Source: Bacteroidales bacterium
GTDB taxonomy: Bacteria; Bacteroidota; Bacteroidia; Bacteroidales; JAADJA01
Assembly (NCBI GenBank): GCA_021107975.1
Contig: JAIORT010000357.1
Span: 1-5,550 of the forward strand
DNA length: 5,550 nucleotides
Direction: 5' to 3'
Shown: positions 1-5,500 of the stretch, piece after piece
Layout of the letters: every line of letters begins with the position of its first letter
Numbering within the stretch: position 1 is the stretch's first letter
Notes under the pieces: model-generated
Seen by the model: the letters and a program-made list of their open reading frames with translations, nothing else
Told to the model about the DNA's origin: nothing
Databases searched by the model: none
Translations under genes and position numbers: made by a program

Positions 1-115
1 GCGTTTTTTTCGGTGAGCAATGAGCATCAAGAGCAAGGCGCGAAGGTGCGGAATAGCAGGCTATTGCAAGCCTGAGCAACGCAGCTATTGGTGTTCATAG
101 CCAGCGAAAAAGCGC
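1..115. repeat. Long imperfect palindrome upstream of the copper ATPase
   Basis: This stretch folds back on itself about a centre near position 58. The core is AATAGC-AG-GCTATT (52-65). Moving outward, AATGAGCATCAAGAGC (19-34) matches the reverse complement of the right arm, TATGAACACCAATAGC, at most positions. The outer edges pair as well: GCGTTTTTTTCGG at the left against CCAGCGAAAAAGCGC (101-115). It contains no credible gene. It resembles the dispersed hairpin repeats found between genes in many beta- and gammaproteobacteria, though I cannot name the family. It may begin left of the window. It could end transcription of the preceding gene or be a non-autonomous mobile repeat. Confidence 0.6.
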
Positions 116-175
116 AATTTGTGGCCTTTCGAGGTATAGAATCCAACTGCGCGAAACATACATTAGCCGGCCTAC

Positions 176-183
176 AAGGAGGA
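176..183 (+). promoter_or_regulatory. Strong Shine-Dalgarno of the copper ATPase
   Basis: AAGGAGGA ends seven bases before the ATG at 191 and is close to the ideal anti-16S match, which fixes the start codon. In the leader 116-175 I found neither a convincing -35/-10 pair nor a CueR-type dyad with the long spacer expected of copper-responsive MerR promoters. The promoter may therefore lie further upstream. Confidence 0.85.
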
Positions 184-190
184 CAGAAAC

Positions 191-2620
191 ATGAGTGCAG
201 AACTAAATACAGAAAAAGGGCAACGAAAAGATCCTGTCTGTAATATGGTGGTATCGAATGACTCCAAATACTATTACCATTATGCGGACAAACATTATCA
301 TTTCTGCAGTGAACATTGCCTGCACAAATTTAAAGAGCACCCGGAACGATATCTGAACAAGGAAACCCCACCACCTCATGAAACAGGTGACGAGTCAAGT
401 ATATACACCTGCCCTATGCACCCTGAAATTCAACAGCAGGGGCCTGGTAATTGCCCCAAGTGCGGTATGGCATTGGAACCAATGGGAGTACCTGTAACTA
501 CGACTAAAACCGAGTACACATGTCCCATGCATCCCGAAGTAGTACAGGATCATCCTGGTAATTGTCTCAACTGCGGTATGGCCCTGGAACCGGTTACGGT
601 AAAAGTTGAAGAGAAAAATGAAGAACTCATCGACATGAGCCGTCGTTTTTGGGTCAGCACCGTGCTTGCTTTCCCAGTGTTTATCATAGCGATGGTTGCT
701 GATTTGTTTCCTGCATGGTTACCGGATGGACTCTCCATGAAAACAGTTCAATGGATTGAGTTTGCATTGGCAACACCTGTTGTATGGTGGGGTGGTTGGC
801 CATTTTTTGTTCGAGGCCGGCAGTCCGTCCAGACCTGGAATCTCAATATGTTTACCTTGATTGCCCTGGGTGTCTCAGTAGCTTGGGTATATAGTGTAGT
901 GGCCTTATTGTTCCCACAGATTTTTCCACCCATAATGCAAATGGAAGGTGGTTTGGTAGCTGTCTACTTTGAAGCAGCAGCCGTAATCACGGCCCTGGTG
1001 CTTCTGGGGCAAGTACTTGAATTACGTGCCCGCTCACGAACCAATGCGGCCATTCAGATGTTGCTCGGACTCGCCCCGAATACGGCACGCATCGAGCGAA
1101 ATGATGGAACGGAAGAAGATATACCCATAGAGCAGGTACAACCCGGCGATACCTTGCGTGTTCGTCCCGGCGAGAAAATTCCAGTAGATGGTACGGTTAT
1201 CGATGGTGAAAGTAACGTGGACGAATCCATGGTCACAGGTGAACCCATTCCAGTTGCAAAGTTAGCCGGCGAGAAACTGATCGGCGCGACGGTTAACGGA
1301 ACTGGCAGTTTGTTGATGCGAGCAGAAAAAGTCGGCGCCGATACCTTGCTTGCACAAATTGTCAACATGGTGGCCGAAGCACAACGCTCTCGAGCACCGA
1401 TTCAAAAACTGGCCGATGTAGTGGCAGGTTATTTTGTACCCGCCGTGGTTGGCGTTGCCGTAATCGCATTTATCGTCTGGTGGATGGTGGGACCGGAGCC
1501 GCGCCTGGCACATGCTGTTGTTAATGCCGTTGCTGTACTTATCATCGCCTGTCCATGTGCACTGGGACTCGCTACAACTATTTCTATCATGGTGGGAACG
1601 GGTCGGGGCGCTATGGCCGGAGTATTAATAAAGAATGCCGAAGCATTGGAGGTAATGGAAAAAGTCGATACCCTGGTAGTGGACAAGACCGGTACGCTGA
1701 CCGAAGGCAAACCAAAACTGGTCGCTGTGCAAGCCCAGGAAGGGTTTACCGAAGATGAAGTATTACGTATAGCTGCCAGCTTAGAGCGCGCCAGCGAACA
1801 CCCGTTGGCAGAAGCTATTGTATATGGAGCCCAAAAGAAGGGGGTTGAGTTAGTTAAGACTAATAACTTCCAGTCCAATACCGGCAAGGGTGTCACGGGT
1901 GAAGTTGATGGACATGCGGTGGCGGTAGGTAATATAAAACTACTGGAAAGCCTGGGCATCAATGCTGGAGAGTTGCCGCAACAGGCGAACAAACAACGCT
2001 CTGAGGGTAAAACCGTTATGTTGATTGCTATTAATGGCAAGGCAGCGGGTTTGATTGGAGTCGCTGATCCCATCAAAGACTCAACACCGGAAGCTATCCG
2101 CGATTTGCATGCCGAAGGTATCAAGATAGTAATGCTCACAGGTGACAGCCGTGCCACCGCAGAAGCTGTTGCAAGCAAATTGGAGATCGATCAAGTACAA
2201 GCTGAAGTATTGCCTGAACAAAAAGCCGAAGTCGTTAAACAGCTTCAAGCAGAAGGCCGTATTGTCGCCATGGCGGGTGATGGCATTAACGATGCCCCTG
2301 CACTGGCACAGGCTCAAGTCGGTATTGCAATGGGTACAGGTACCGATGTGGCAATGGAAAGTGCCGGTGTCACTTTAGTCAAAGGCGATTTACGGGGTAT
2401 CGTCAGAGCCAGACGATTAAGCCGAGCCACCATGCATAACATCAGACAGAATTTGTTCTTTGCCTTCATTTATAACTCGGCGGGCGTTCCTATTGCTGCG
2501 GGAGCATTGTATCCGTTCTTTGGAATACTGTTGTCACCAATGATAGCTGCTGCAGCAATGAGCTTTAGCTCAGTTTCCGTGATCAGTAATTCGCTCAGAC
2601 TTATACGCGTGAAACTATAA
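191..2620 (+). CDS. copA: Cu(I)/Ag(I)-translocating P1B-type ATPase with YHS and two HMBD domains
   Basis: An inner-membrane pump of 809 residues that uses ATP to export monovalent copper (or silver) from the cytoplasm. Residues 13-55 form a YHS domain (DPVCNM at 14-19, Cys39, Cys43). Two heavy-metal-binding repeats follow: TCPMHPEI with NCPKCGMALEP (73-97) and TCPMHPEV with NCLNCGMALEP (110-134). There is no classical CxxC HMA domain. Further on come membrane helices (about 153-276), the actuator loop with TGEP (349-352), the ion-site CPC motif (454-456), the phosphorylation motif DKTGT (498-502), SEHP (535-538) and GDGIND (696-701). The last helices carry YN (761-762) and MxxSS (790-794), the P1B-1 signature for Cu(I)/Ag(I). 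The length is normal for YHS/HMBD pumps of the CopA/SilP kind, and copA rather than silP is a choice of convention. The AAGGAGGA site fixes the start. A repeat terminus begins at the base after the stop codon. Confidence 0.95.
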   Translation: MSAELNTEKGQRKDPVCNMVVSNDSKYYYHYADKHYHFCSEHCLHKFKEHPERYLNKETPPPHETGDESSIYTCPMHPEIQQQGPGNCPKCGMALEPMGVPVTTTKTEYTCPMHPEVVQDHPGNCLNCGMALEPVTVKVEEKNEELIDMSRRFWVSTVLAFPVFIIAMVADLFPAWLPDGLSMKTVQWIEFALATPVVWWGGWPFFVRGRQSVQTWNLNMFTLIALGVSVAWVYSVVALLFPQIFPPIMQMEGGLVAVYFEAAAVITALVLLGQVLELRARSRTNAAIQMLLGLAPNTARIERNDGTEEDIPIEQVQPGDTLRVRPGEKIPVDGTVIDGESNVDESMVTGEPIPVAKLAGEKLIGATVNGTGSLLMRAEKVGADTLLAQIVNMVAEAQRSRAPIQKLADVVAGYFVPAVVGVAVIAFIVWWMVGPEPRLAHAVVNAVAVLIIACPCALGLATTISIMVGTGRGAMAGVLIKNAEALEVMEKVDTLVVDKTGTLTEGKPKLVAVQAQEGFTEDEVLRIAASLERASEHPLAEAIVYGAQKKGVELVKTNNFQSNTGKGVTGEVDGHAVAVGNIKLLESLGINAGELPQQANKQRSEGKTVMLIAINGKAAGLIGVADPIKDSTPEAIRDLHAEGIKIVMLTGDSRATAEAVASKLEIDQVQAEVLPEQKAEVVKQLQAEGRIVAMAGDGINDAPALAQAQVGIAMGTGTDVAMESAGVTLVKGDLRGIVRARRLSRATMHNIRQNLFFAFIYNSAGVPIAAGALYPFFGILLSPMIAAAAMSFSSVSVISNSLRLIRVKL

Positions 2621-2633
2621 CCTAAGTTGAGCG
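2621..2633 (+). repeat. Terminal repeat CCTAAGTTGAGCG, left end
   Basis: This 13-mer is identical to the reverse complement of 4824-4836 and differs at one base from 4678-4690 and 5501-5513. It starts immediately after the TAA of the copper ATPase. Similarity to the other copies stops after base 13, where they continue ATTTT and this one continues CCCCT. Confidence 0.8.
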
Positions 2634-2674
2634 CCCCTCCCACACCACCGGACCTACGGGTCACGTGCGCTCAA
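2627..2674 (-). other. Probable degenerate 3' end of a group II intron (domain V-like)
   Basis: On the minus strand this reads TTGAGCGC, then a GACC-CGTA-GGTC hairpin (2651-2662), then CCGGTGGTGTGGGAGGGGCG. From memory, the phrase CGGTGGTGTGGGAGG is characteristic of the domain V 3' strand and the following linker in a common class of bacterial group II introns. The fragment is short: the 5' strand of domain V does not pair well and no reverse transcriptase gene is near, so any intron here is dead. The outer bases TTGAGCGC (2627-2634) and GCGCTCAA (2667-2674) are a perfect 8-bp inverted repeat. The whole stretch could therefore also act as a hairpin terminator behind the ATPase, although no T-run follows. 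Confidence 0.35.
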
Positions 2675-2721
2675 TGGTGTCAAAAGGAGCTCACAGAGCC
2701 TGCCAACAGGAGTGCGTTTAA

Positions 2722-3861
2722 ATGCAGAAAAAACGGACTTATGAAGAATTGGAAAAAAGGGTCAGGGAGTTAGAGAAAGAAGGCGCAGAGAGGAAGTCTA
2801 TTGAGGAGGCGCTGCGCAACACCAACGAGCTTCTGGAGAAGGTCTTCTCGACGACCCATATGTTGATTGCTTACATGGACACGGATTTCAACTTAATCAG
2901 GGTAAACCATGCTTACGCTGTGGCAGACGGCCGCGACCCAGGTTTTTTTGCAGGCAAAAACCATTTTGAGCTGTACCCCAATGAAGACAACCGGTCGATC
3001 TTCAGTCGTGTTGTTGAAAAAGGTGAGCCATATACCGCGTACGCGAAGCCTTTTGAGTACGCGGAACATCCGGAACGTGGGATAACGTATTGGGACTGGA
3101 CCCTTCAGCCTGTAAAAAAGGGTTCCGGGGAGGTGGAAGGGCTTGTCCTGGGCCTGGTAAATGTTACCAGACGCATTAAGGCGGAAGGGGCTTTAAGGGA
3201 AAGCCAGAAGCATTTCATGACAGCCCAGGAAAATGAAAAAAAACGGGTTGCCCAGGAACTCCATGACAGCATAGGACAATCCCTGACAGCCATAAAGTTT
3301 GGGCTGGAAAACAGCCTGGACGAAAAAGCCGGACGTACGGCTGAGGCACAAGTGGAATCATTGATGGCCGTCATCCCCCTGGTTCAGCAGGCCATTGAAG
3401 AAGTCCGAAGAATCCACACAGACTTGCGGCCCTCCATGCTGGATGATCTTGGCATCCTGGCGACTATTAACTGGTTTTGCCGTGAATTTCAGATGATTTA
3501 CTCGGACATTAGAATCGAAAAACACGTGGCTGTGCAGGAAAATGAAGTGCCTGAGCCTTTGAAGATGGTCATCTTCCGGGTTTTGCAGGAAGCGATGAAC
3601 AATATAGCCAAACACAGCGATGCGAATTTCGTGCGTCTTTGCTTCAAGAAAACAGACGCTGCCATAGCGTTGACTGTTGAGGACAACGGCCGTGGGTTTG
3701 ATCTGGAAAAGGCGCTTTCTTTGAAGAATTCAGAGAAGCGTTTTGGGATTACCAGCATGAAAGAACGAACTGAACTTACGAGTGGGTCTTTTGCTATCAA
3801 GTCTATACCAGGGGTTGGAACCGCTATTTCGGCATCGTGGCCACCGGACTCTTCTATCTAA
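2722..3861 (+). CDS. Cytoplasmic PAS-domain sensor histidine kinase (NarL/DegS type)
   Basis: A 379-residue kinase that should autophosphorylate on histidine and pass the phosphate to a NarL-type regulator, most likely the convergent gene next to it. Residues 5-42 form a charged coiled coil and about 36-152 a PAS sensor domain. The HisKA_3 dimerisation segment carries the phosphoacceptor His181 in QELHDSIGQ (178-186). The HATPase_c domain shows the N box EAMNNIAKHSDA (290-301), the G1 box EDNGRGFD (320-327), the GITSMKER region (342-349) and GVGT (364-367). No membrane helix or signal peptide is present, so the signal is internal, perhaps a small ligand, redox state or cofactor in the PAS pocket. 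AGGAG (2708-2712) lies nine bases before the ATG. The stop codon lies within the 8-bp duplication made by the MITE behind it. All catalytic boxes look intact. Confidence 0.93.
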   Translation: MQKKRTYEELEKRVRELEKEGAERKSIEEALRNTNELLEKVFSTTHMLIAYMDTDFNLIRVNHAYAVADGRDPGFFAGKNHFELYPNEDNRSIFSRVVEKGEPYTAYAKPFEYAEHPERGITYWDWTLQPVKKGSGEVEGLVLGLVNVTRRIKAEGALRESQKHFMTAQENEKKRVAQELHDSIGQSLTAIKFGLENSLDEKAGRTAEAQVESLMAVIPLVQQAIEEVRRIHTDLRPSMLDDLGILATINWFCREFQMIYSDIRIEKHVAVQENEVPEPLKMVIFRVLQEAMNNIAKHSDANFVRLCFKKTDAAIALTVEDNGRGFDLEKALSLKNSEKRFGITSMKERTELTSGSFAIKSIPGVGTAISASWPPDSSI

Positions 3862-4006
3862 AACTCGGGGTTGGTTCTAACTTCGGCCACTAATTTTACA
3901 ATACCAGTTCAGGAAAACACAACCAAGTGAATTCATAGCATTTATTTGGATGTTGAGTCAGGTCACGAAGCAAGGTGGCCGAAGTTAGAACCAACCCCTA
4001 AAACTC
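3859..4006. mobile_element. 132-bp MITE-like element with 24-bp perfect inverted ends and 8-bp target duplication
   Basis: The element proper is 3867-3998. Its left end (3867-3890, starting GGGGTTGGTTCTAAC and ending TTCGGCCAC) is exactly the reverse complement of its right end (3975-3998). The 8-bp direct repeat TAAAACTC borders it at 3859-3866 and 3999-4006. The 84-bp interior is AT-rich (30 G+C, about 36%) and has no reading frame of note. It contains a TGAATTCA palindrome (3928-3935). Perfect ends, an exact target duplication and lack of coding capacity define a miniature inverted-repeat element moved in trans. An 8-bp duplication occurs in several IS families (for example IS256, IS1595, ISL3 and IS66), and I cannot assign one. 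It lies exactly between two convergent stop codons and could also fold into a long hairpin that ends transcription from both sides. Confidence 0.88.
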
Positions 4007-4662
4007 TATTCCGTAATCAGCCCTTTTTTCATGGCAAAAGCTGTTAATGCCGAGGCATTGTGGAGGCTCAACTTTTTCATGAGGTTGGCCCTGTGTTTTT
4101 CTACCGTTTTTACACTGATGTAAAGGTAGCCGGCAATCTCTTTGTTCTTATAGCCCTCGGCAATCAATTTGAGGATCTGTCGCTCCCTCTGTGTCAAGCT
4201 CTCCCATGATGACTCGGCCTTTACAGGTTTTCTCCCTTCTAAATACCCTGCAACCAGCTTTTCTGAAATCCCAGGGCTGATATAAGGCTTGCCGCCCAGA
4301 ACGCTTTTTATGGCCAGCGTCAGCTCCGCGTGGGTGGCGTCCTTCAGGACGTATCCATCTGCGCCGGCCTTCAACGACGCGAACACGTATTCCTCTGCCT
4401 TGTGAACTGTCAAGACCAGGACCTTTGTATCGGGACTCTGCTTCTTGATTTCTCTGATTGCATCCAGGCCATCCATCTTGGGCATGGAAAGATCCATTAA
4501 TACAAGGTCAGGCTTGAATTTTTGTACAGATCGGATGGCATCGCGGCCGTCTTCTGCTTCTCCGGCAACATCAAAATCAGGATTCGAAGAGAGCAACGAT
4601 CTCAGTCCTTCTCTGAGTATCGTGTGATCTTCCGCTATCACGATACGATATGGTTTCTTCAC
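4006..4662 (-). CDS. NarL/LuxR-family response regulator
   Basis: A DNA-binding regulator of 218 residues from the GTG start chosen here. The receiver domain has the acidic pair Glu11-Asp12, the phosphoacceptor Asp57 (LVLMDLSMPKMDG), Thr85 and Lys107. The C-terminal LuxR helix-turn-helix occupies about 155-216 (SLTQRERQILKLIAEGYKN, then TVEKHRANLMKKL). An in-frame ATG at 4728 would add 22 residues, but those are translated from the terminal repeat of the 159-bp element. GTG 4662 has AAAGGA seven bases upstream and places the receiver at the normal distance from the N-terminus. It converges on the kinase; without the MITE the two stop codons would be four bases apart. It is probably the partner of that kinase and activates or represses unknown promoters. 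Confidence 0.9.
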   Translation of the reverse strand: MKKPYRIVIAEDHTILREGLRSLLSSNPDFDVAGEAEDGRDAIRSVQKFKPDLVLMDLSMPKMDGLDAIREIKKQSPDTKVLVLTVHKAEEYVFASLKAGADGYVLKDATHAELTLAIKSVLGGKPYISPGISEKLVAGYLEGRKPVKAESSWESLTQRERQILKLIAEGYKNKEIAGYLYISVKTVEKHRANLMKKLSLHNASALTAFAMKKGLITE

Positions 4663-4669
4663 AGCACTA

Positions 4670-4675
4670 TCCTTT
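4670..4675 (-). promoter_or_regulatory. Shine-Dalgarno that decides the GTG start of the response regulator
   Basis: Read on the minus strand this is AAAGGA, seven bases before GTG 4662. It lies just outside the 159-bp element, as does the GTG, which suggests the gene's own translation start survived the insertion. The upstream ATG at 4728 falls inside the element. In the second copy of the element the equivalent reading frame (MRKRLVQVE) ends in TAA, so the frame is not a conserved coding extension. Confidence 0.7.
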
Positions 4676-4677
4676 AA

Positions 4678-4836
4678 CCTAAATTGAGCGATTTTTGGTT
4701 CGATCTGCACTGATCTCTTGCGCATCAAGGATTCACGAAAATCCTCGACATATCCACGGGTATGCCTGCGGTTTTCGCAAATCCTTATGCATCAAGATCT
4801 CAGCACATATCTTCCCCCAAAATCGCTCAACTTAGG
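4678..4836. repeat. 159-bp imperfectly palindromic MITE-like element upstream of the regulator
   Basis: The left end CCTAAATTGAGCGATTTT (4678-4695) and the inverted right end (4819-4836, CCTAAGTTGAGCGATTTT on the minus strand) differ at one base. The similarity runs on to the middle, so nearly the whole element is self-complementary about position 4757 (CATATCC-ACG-GGTATG). Each half has its own small hairpin: AGGATT/AATCCT (4728-4745) and TGCG/CGCA (4767-4779). Bases 4678-4727 match 5501-5550 at 44 of 50 positions, so this is a repeated family. The flanks TTTAA (left) and TATAA (right) are alike at four of five positions, a poor target duplication. The region 4663-4976 holds no gene: it consists of this element and a 140-base spacer. 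Any promoter for the regulator must lie in or behind the element; I saw no convincing one. Confidence 0.75.
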
Positions 4837-4891
4837 TATAAGTTTTCGAAAAATACACTATCCCGCTCCCCAATATACATTCTATACCGTA

Positions 4892-4918
4892 TTTACAAGT
4901 CCGAAGCAAGCTTGTAAA
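4892..4918. promoter_or_regulatory. Inverted repeat TTTACAAG-N11-CTTGTAAA, possible operator
   Basis: Two perfect 8-bp half-sites, TTTACAAG (4892-4899) and CTTGTAAA (4911-4918), have centres 19 bp apart. That is close to two helical turns, as for a dimeric regulator binding one face of the DNA. The site lies 58 bases before the lone receiver gene. TTTACA (4892-4897) followed after 17 bases by TAAACA (4915-4920) could be a weak -35/-10 pair overlapping it. Binding protein and function are unknown; an RNA hairpin is the alternative. Confidence 0.35.
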
Positions 4919-4976
4919 CAGATCATAGATAGAGATTTTACACAACCACACGGCTATGGCCATCAGGTAAATCAGG

Positions 4977-5390
4977 ATGTTGAAGACACTAATCGTTGAC
5001 GACAGCACTACCTTTCGCAAGACCTTTAGAGGTGCCTTGTGTGAGCGATTCCCCTTTATGCTTATCGAGGAAGCTAAGGGTGCAACCGAGGCCCTGCAAA
5101 AAATCAAGGCTTTTCTGCCTGATTTGATCTTTATGGACATCAGCTTACCCGGCGAAAACGGTCTTGAGCTTACCAGGAGAATCAAGGCAAGTCATCCTGA
5201 AATAGTTGTTATTATTCTTACGGCTTATGATTTGCGGGAATACAGAGAGGCGGCTTATAATGGGGGGGCCGATGCCTTTATCCCAAAGAACTCCCTGAAC
5301 CTGGCAGATATTTCCGCGTTGATCAAATTCTTTTTTTCCGACGACAGATGCTACGACCTTCATGATCCCGGAAAGGACGGATGCTTGTGA
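4977..5390 (+). CDS. Stand-alone CheY-like receiver-domain protein
   Basis: A 137-residue protein made of one receiver domain. It shows the acidic pair Asp8-Asp9 (LIVDDS), the phosphoacceptor Asp54 (IFMDISLPGENG), Thr82 (IILTAYD) and Lys104 (FIPKNS), so it should be phosphorylated normally. No output domain follows; the last 17 or so residues (SDDRCYDLHDPGKDGCL) are a polar tail. Such proteins act by protein contact or as intermediates in a phosphorelay. Its kinase could be the PAS kinase in this window or one elsewhere. The ATG at 4977 is preceded by a weak CAGG (4964-4967) nine bases upstream, so translation may be modest. It lies outside the putative kinase-regulator cassette and is transcribed away from the regulator gene. 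The sequence style resembles receivers common in Desulfobacterota. Confidence 0.88.
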   Translation: MLKTLIVDDSTTFRKTFRGALCERFPFMLIEEAKGATEALQKIKAFLPDLIFMDISLPGENGLELTRRIKASHPEIVVIILTAYDLREYREAAYNGGADAFIPKNSLNLADISALIKFFFSDDRCYDLHDPGKDGCL

Positions 5391-5432
5391 AGGAGGCGGC
5401 AGGCCAGGCCTCTACATACAGAGCCGGTCTCC

Positions 5433-5476
5433 AAATGGGGTATCTTTCTTTATGAAATAAGGGATTCACCCCATTT
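5433..5476. terminator. Hairpin downstream of the receiver gene, possible terminator
   Basis: AAATGGGGT (5433-5441) is exactly complementary to ACCCCATTT (5468-5476), with a 26-base loop that can itself form a small TTTC/GAAA stem (5445-5457). It begins 42 bases after the stop codon. The bases after it (ACTTTCT) are only moderately T-rich, so intrinsic termination is plausible but not proven. Confidence 0.4.
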
Positions 5477-5500
5477 ACTTTCTATGCGAACATACTTAAA

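Larger units (their letters stand above)
2616..4841. mobile_element. Putative transposon-like cassette carrying the kinase-regulator pair, with flanking TATAA
   Basis: The left end CCTAAGTTGAGCG (2621-2633) and the right end CGCTCAACTTAGG (4824-4836) are perfect 13-bp inverted repeats. The five bases outside each end are identical and in direct orientation: TATAA at 2616-2620 and at 4837-4841. This is the pattern left by insertion with a 5-bp target duplication, giving a 2,216-bp element. No transposase is encoded, so it would have been moved in trans. Ends that begin CCTA, a 5-bp duplication and an AT-rich target fit the IS1380 family as known from ISEcp1, but that assignment is inference. 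The other repeat end inside it (4678) has A rather than G at its sixth base, so 2621 and 4836 are the best-matched pair. The alternative is that the right end belongs only to the 159-bp element and the TATAA match is chance in AT-rich DNA. Confidence 0.5.

Noticed and set aside
20..100. Small plus-strand reading frame of 26 codons (starts MSIKSKARR)
   Set aside because: It lies entirely within the palindromic repeat and has no Shine-Dalgarno, and its reading is best explained as translated repeat.
118..140. Possible promoter TTTGTG / TATAGA before the ATPase
   Set aside because: The spacer is only 11 bases, too short for a sigma-70 promoter, and no CueR-like dyad surrounds it.
1429..2178. 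249-codon open frame on the minus strand inside the ATPase gene
   Set aside because: It is a shadow of the strongly conserved ATPase coding strand, shows no family motifs and is rich in low-complexity Ser/Thr/Ala/Pro.
2722..4662. Copper-sensing two-component system paired with the ATPase
   Set aside because: The kinase is soluble with a PAS domain and the regulator is NarL-type, unlike the membrane kinases and OmpR-type regulators of known copper systems. The pair also appears to be a separate insertion behind the ATPase.
4663..4728. N-terminal extension of the response regulator from ATG 4728
   Set aside because: The added residues come from the repeat end, the equivalent frame in the second repeat copy is closed by a stop, and GTG 4662 has a well-placed AAAGGA.
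4718..4999. 93-codon plus-strand frame across the 159-bp element and spacer
   Set aside because: It crosses a palindromic repeat and overlaps the receiver gene start, and no recognisable domain or ribosome binding site supports it.
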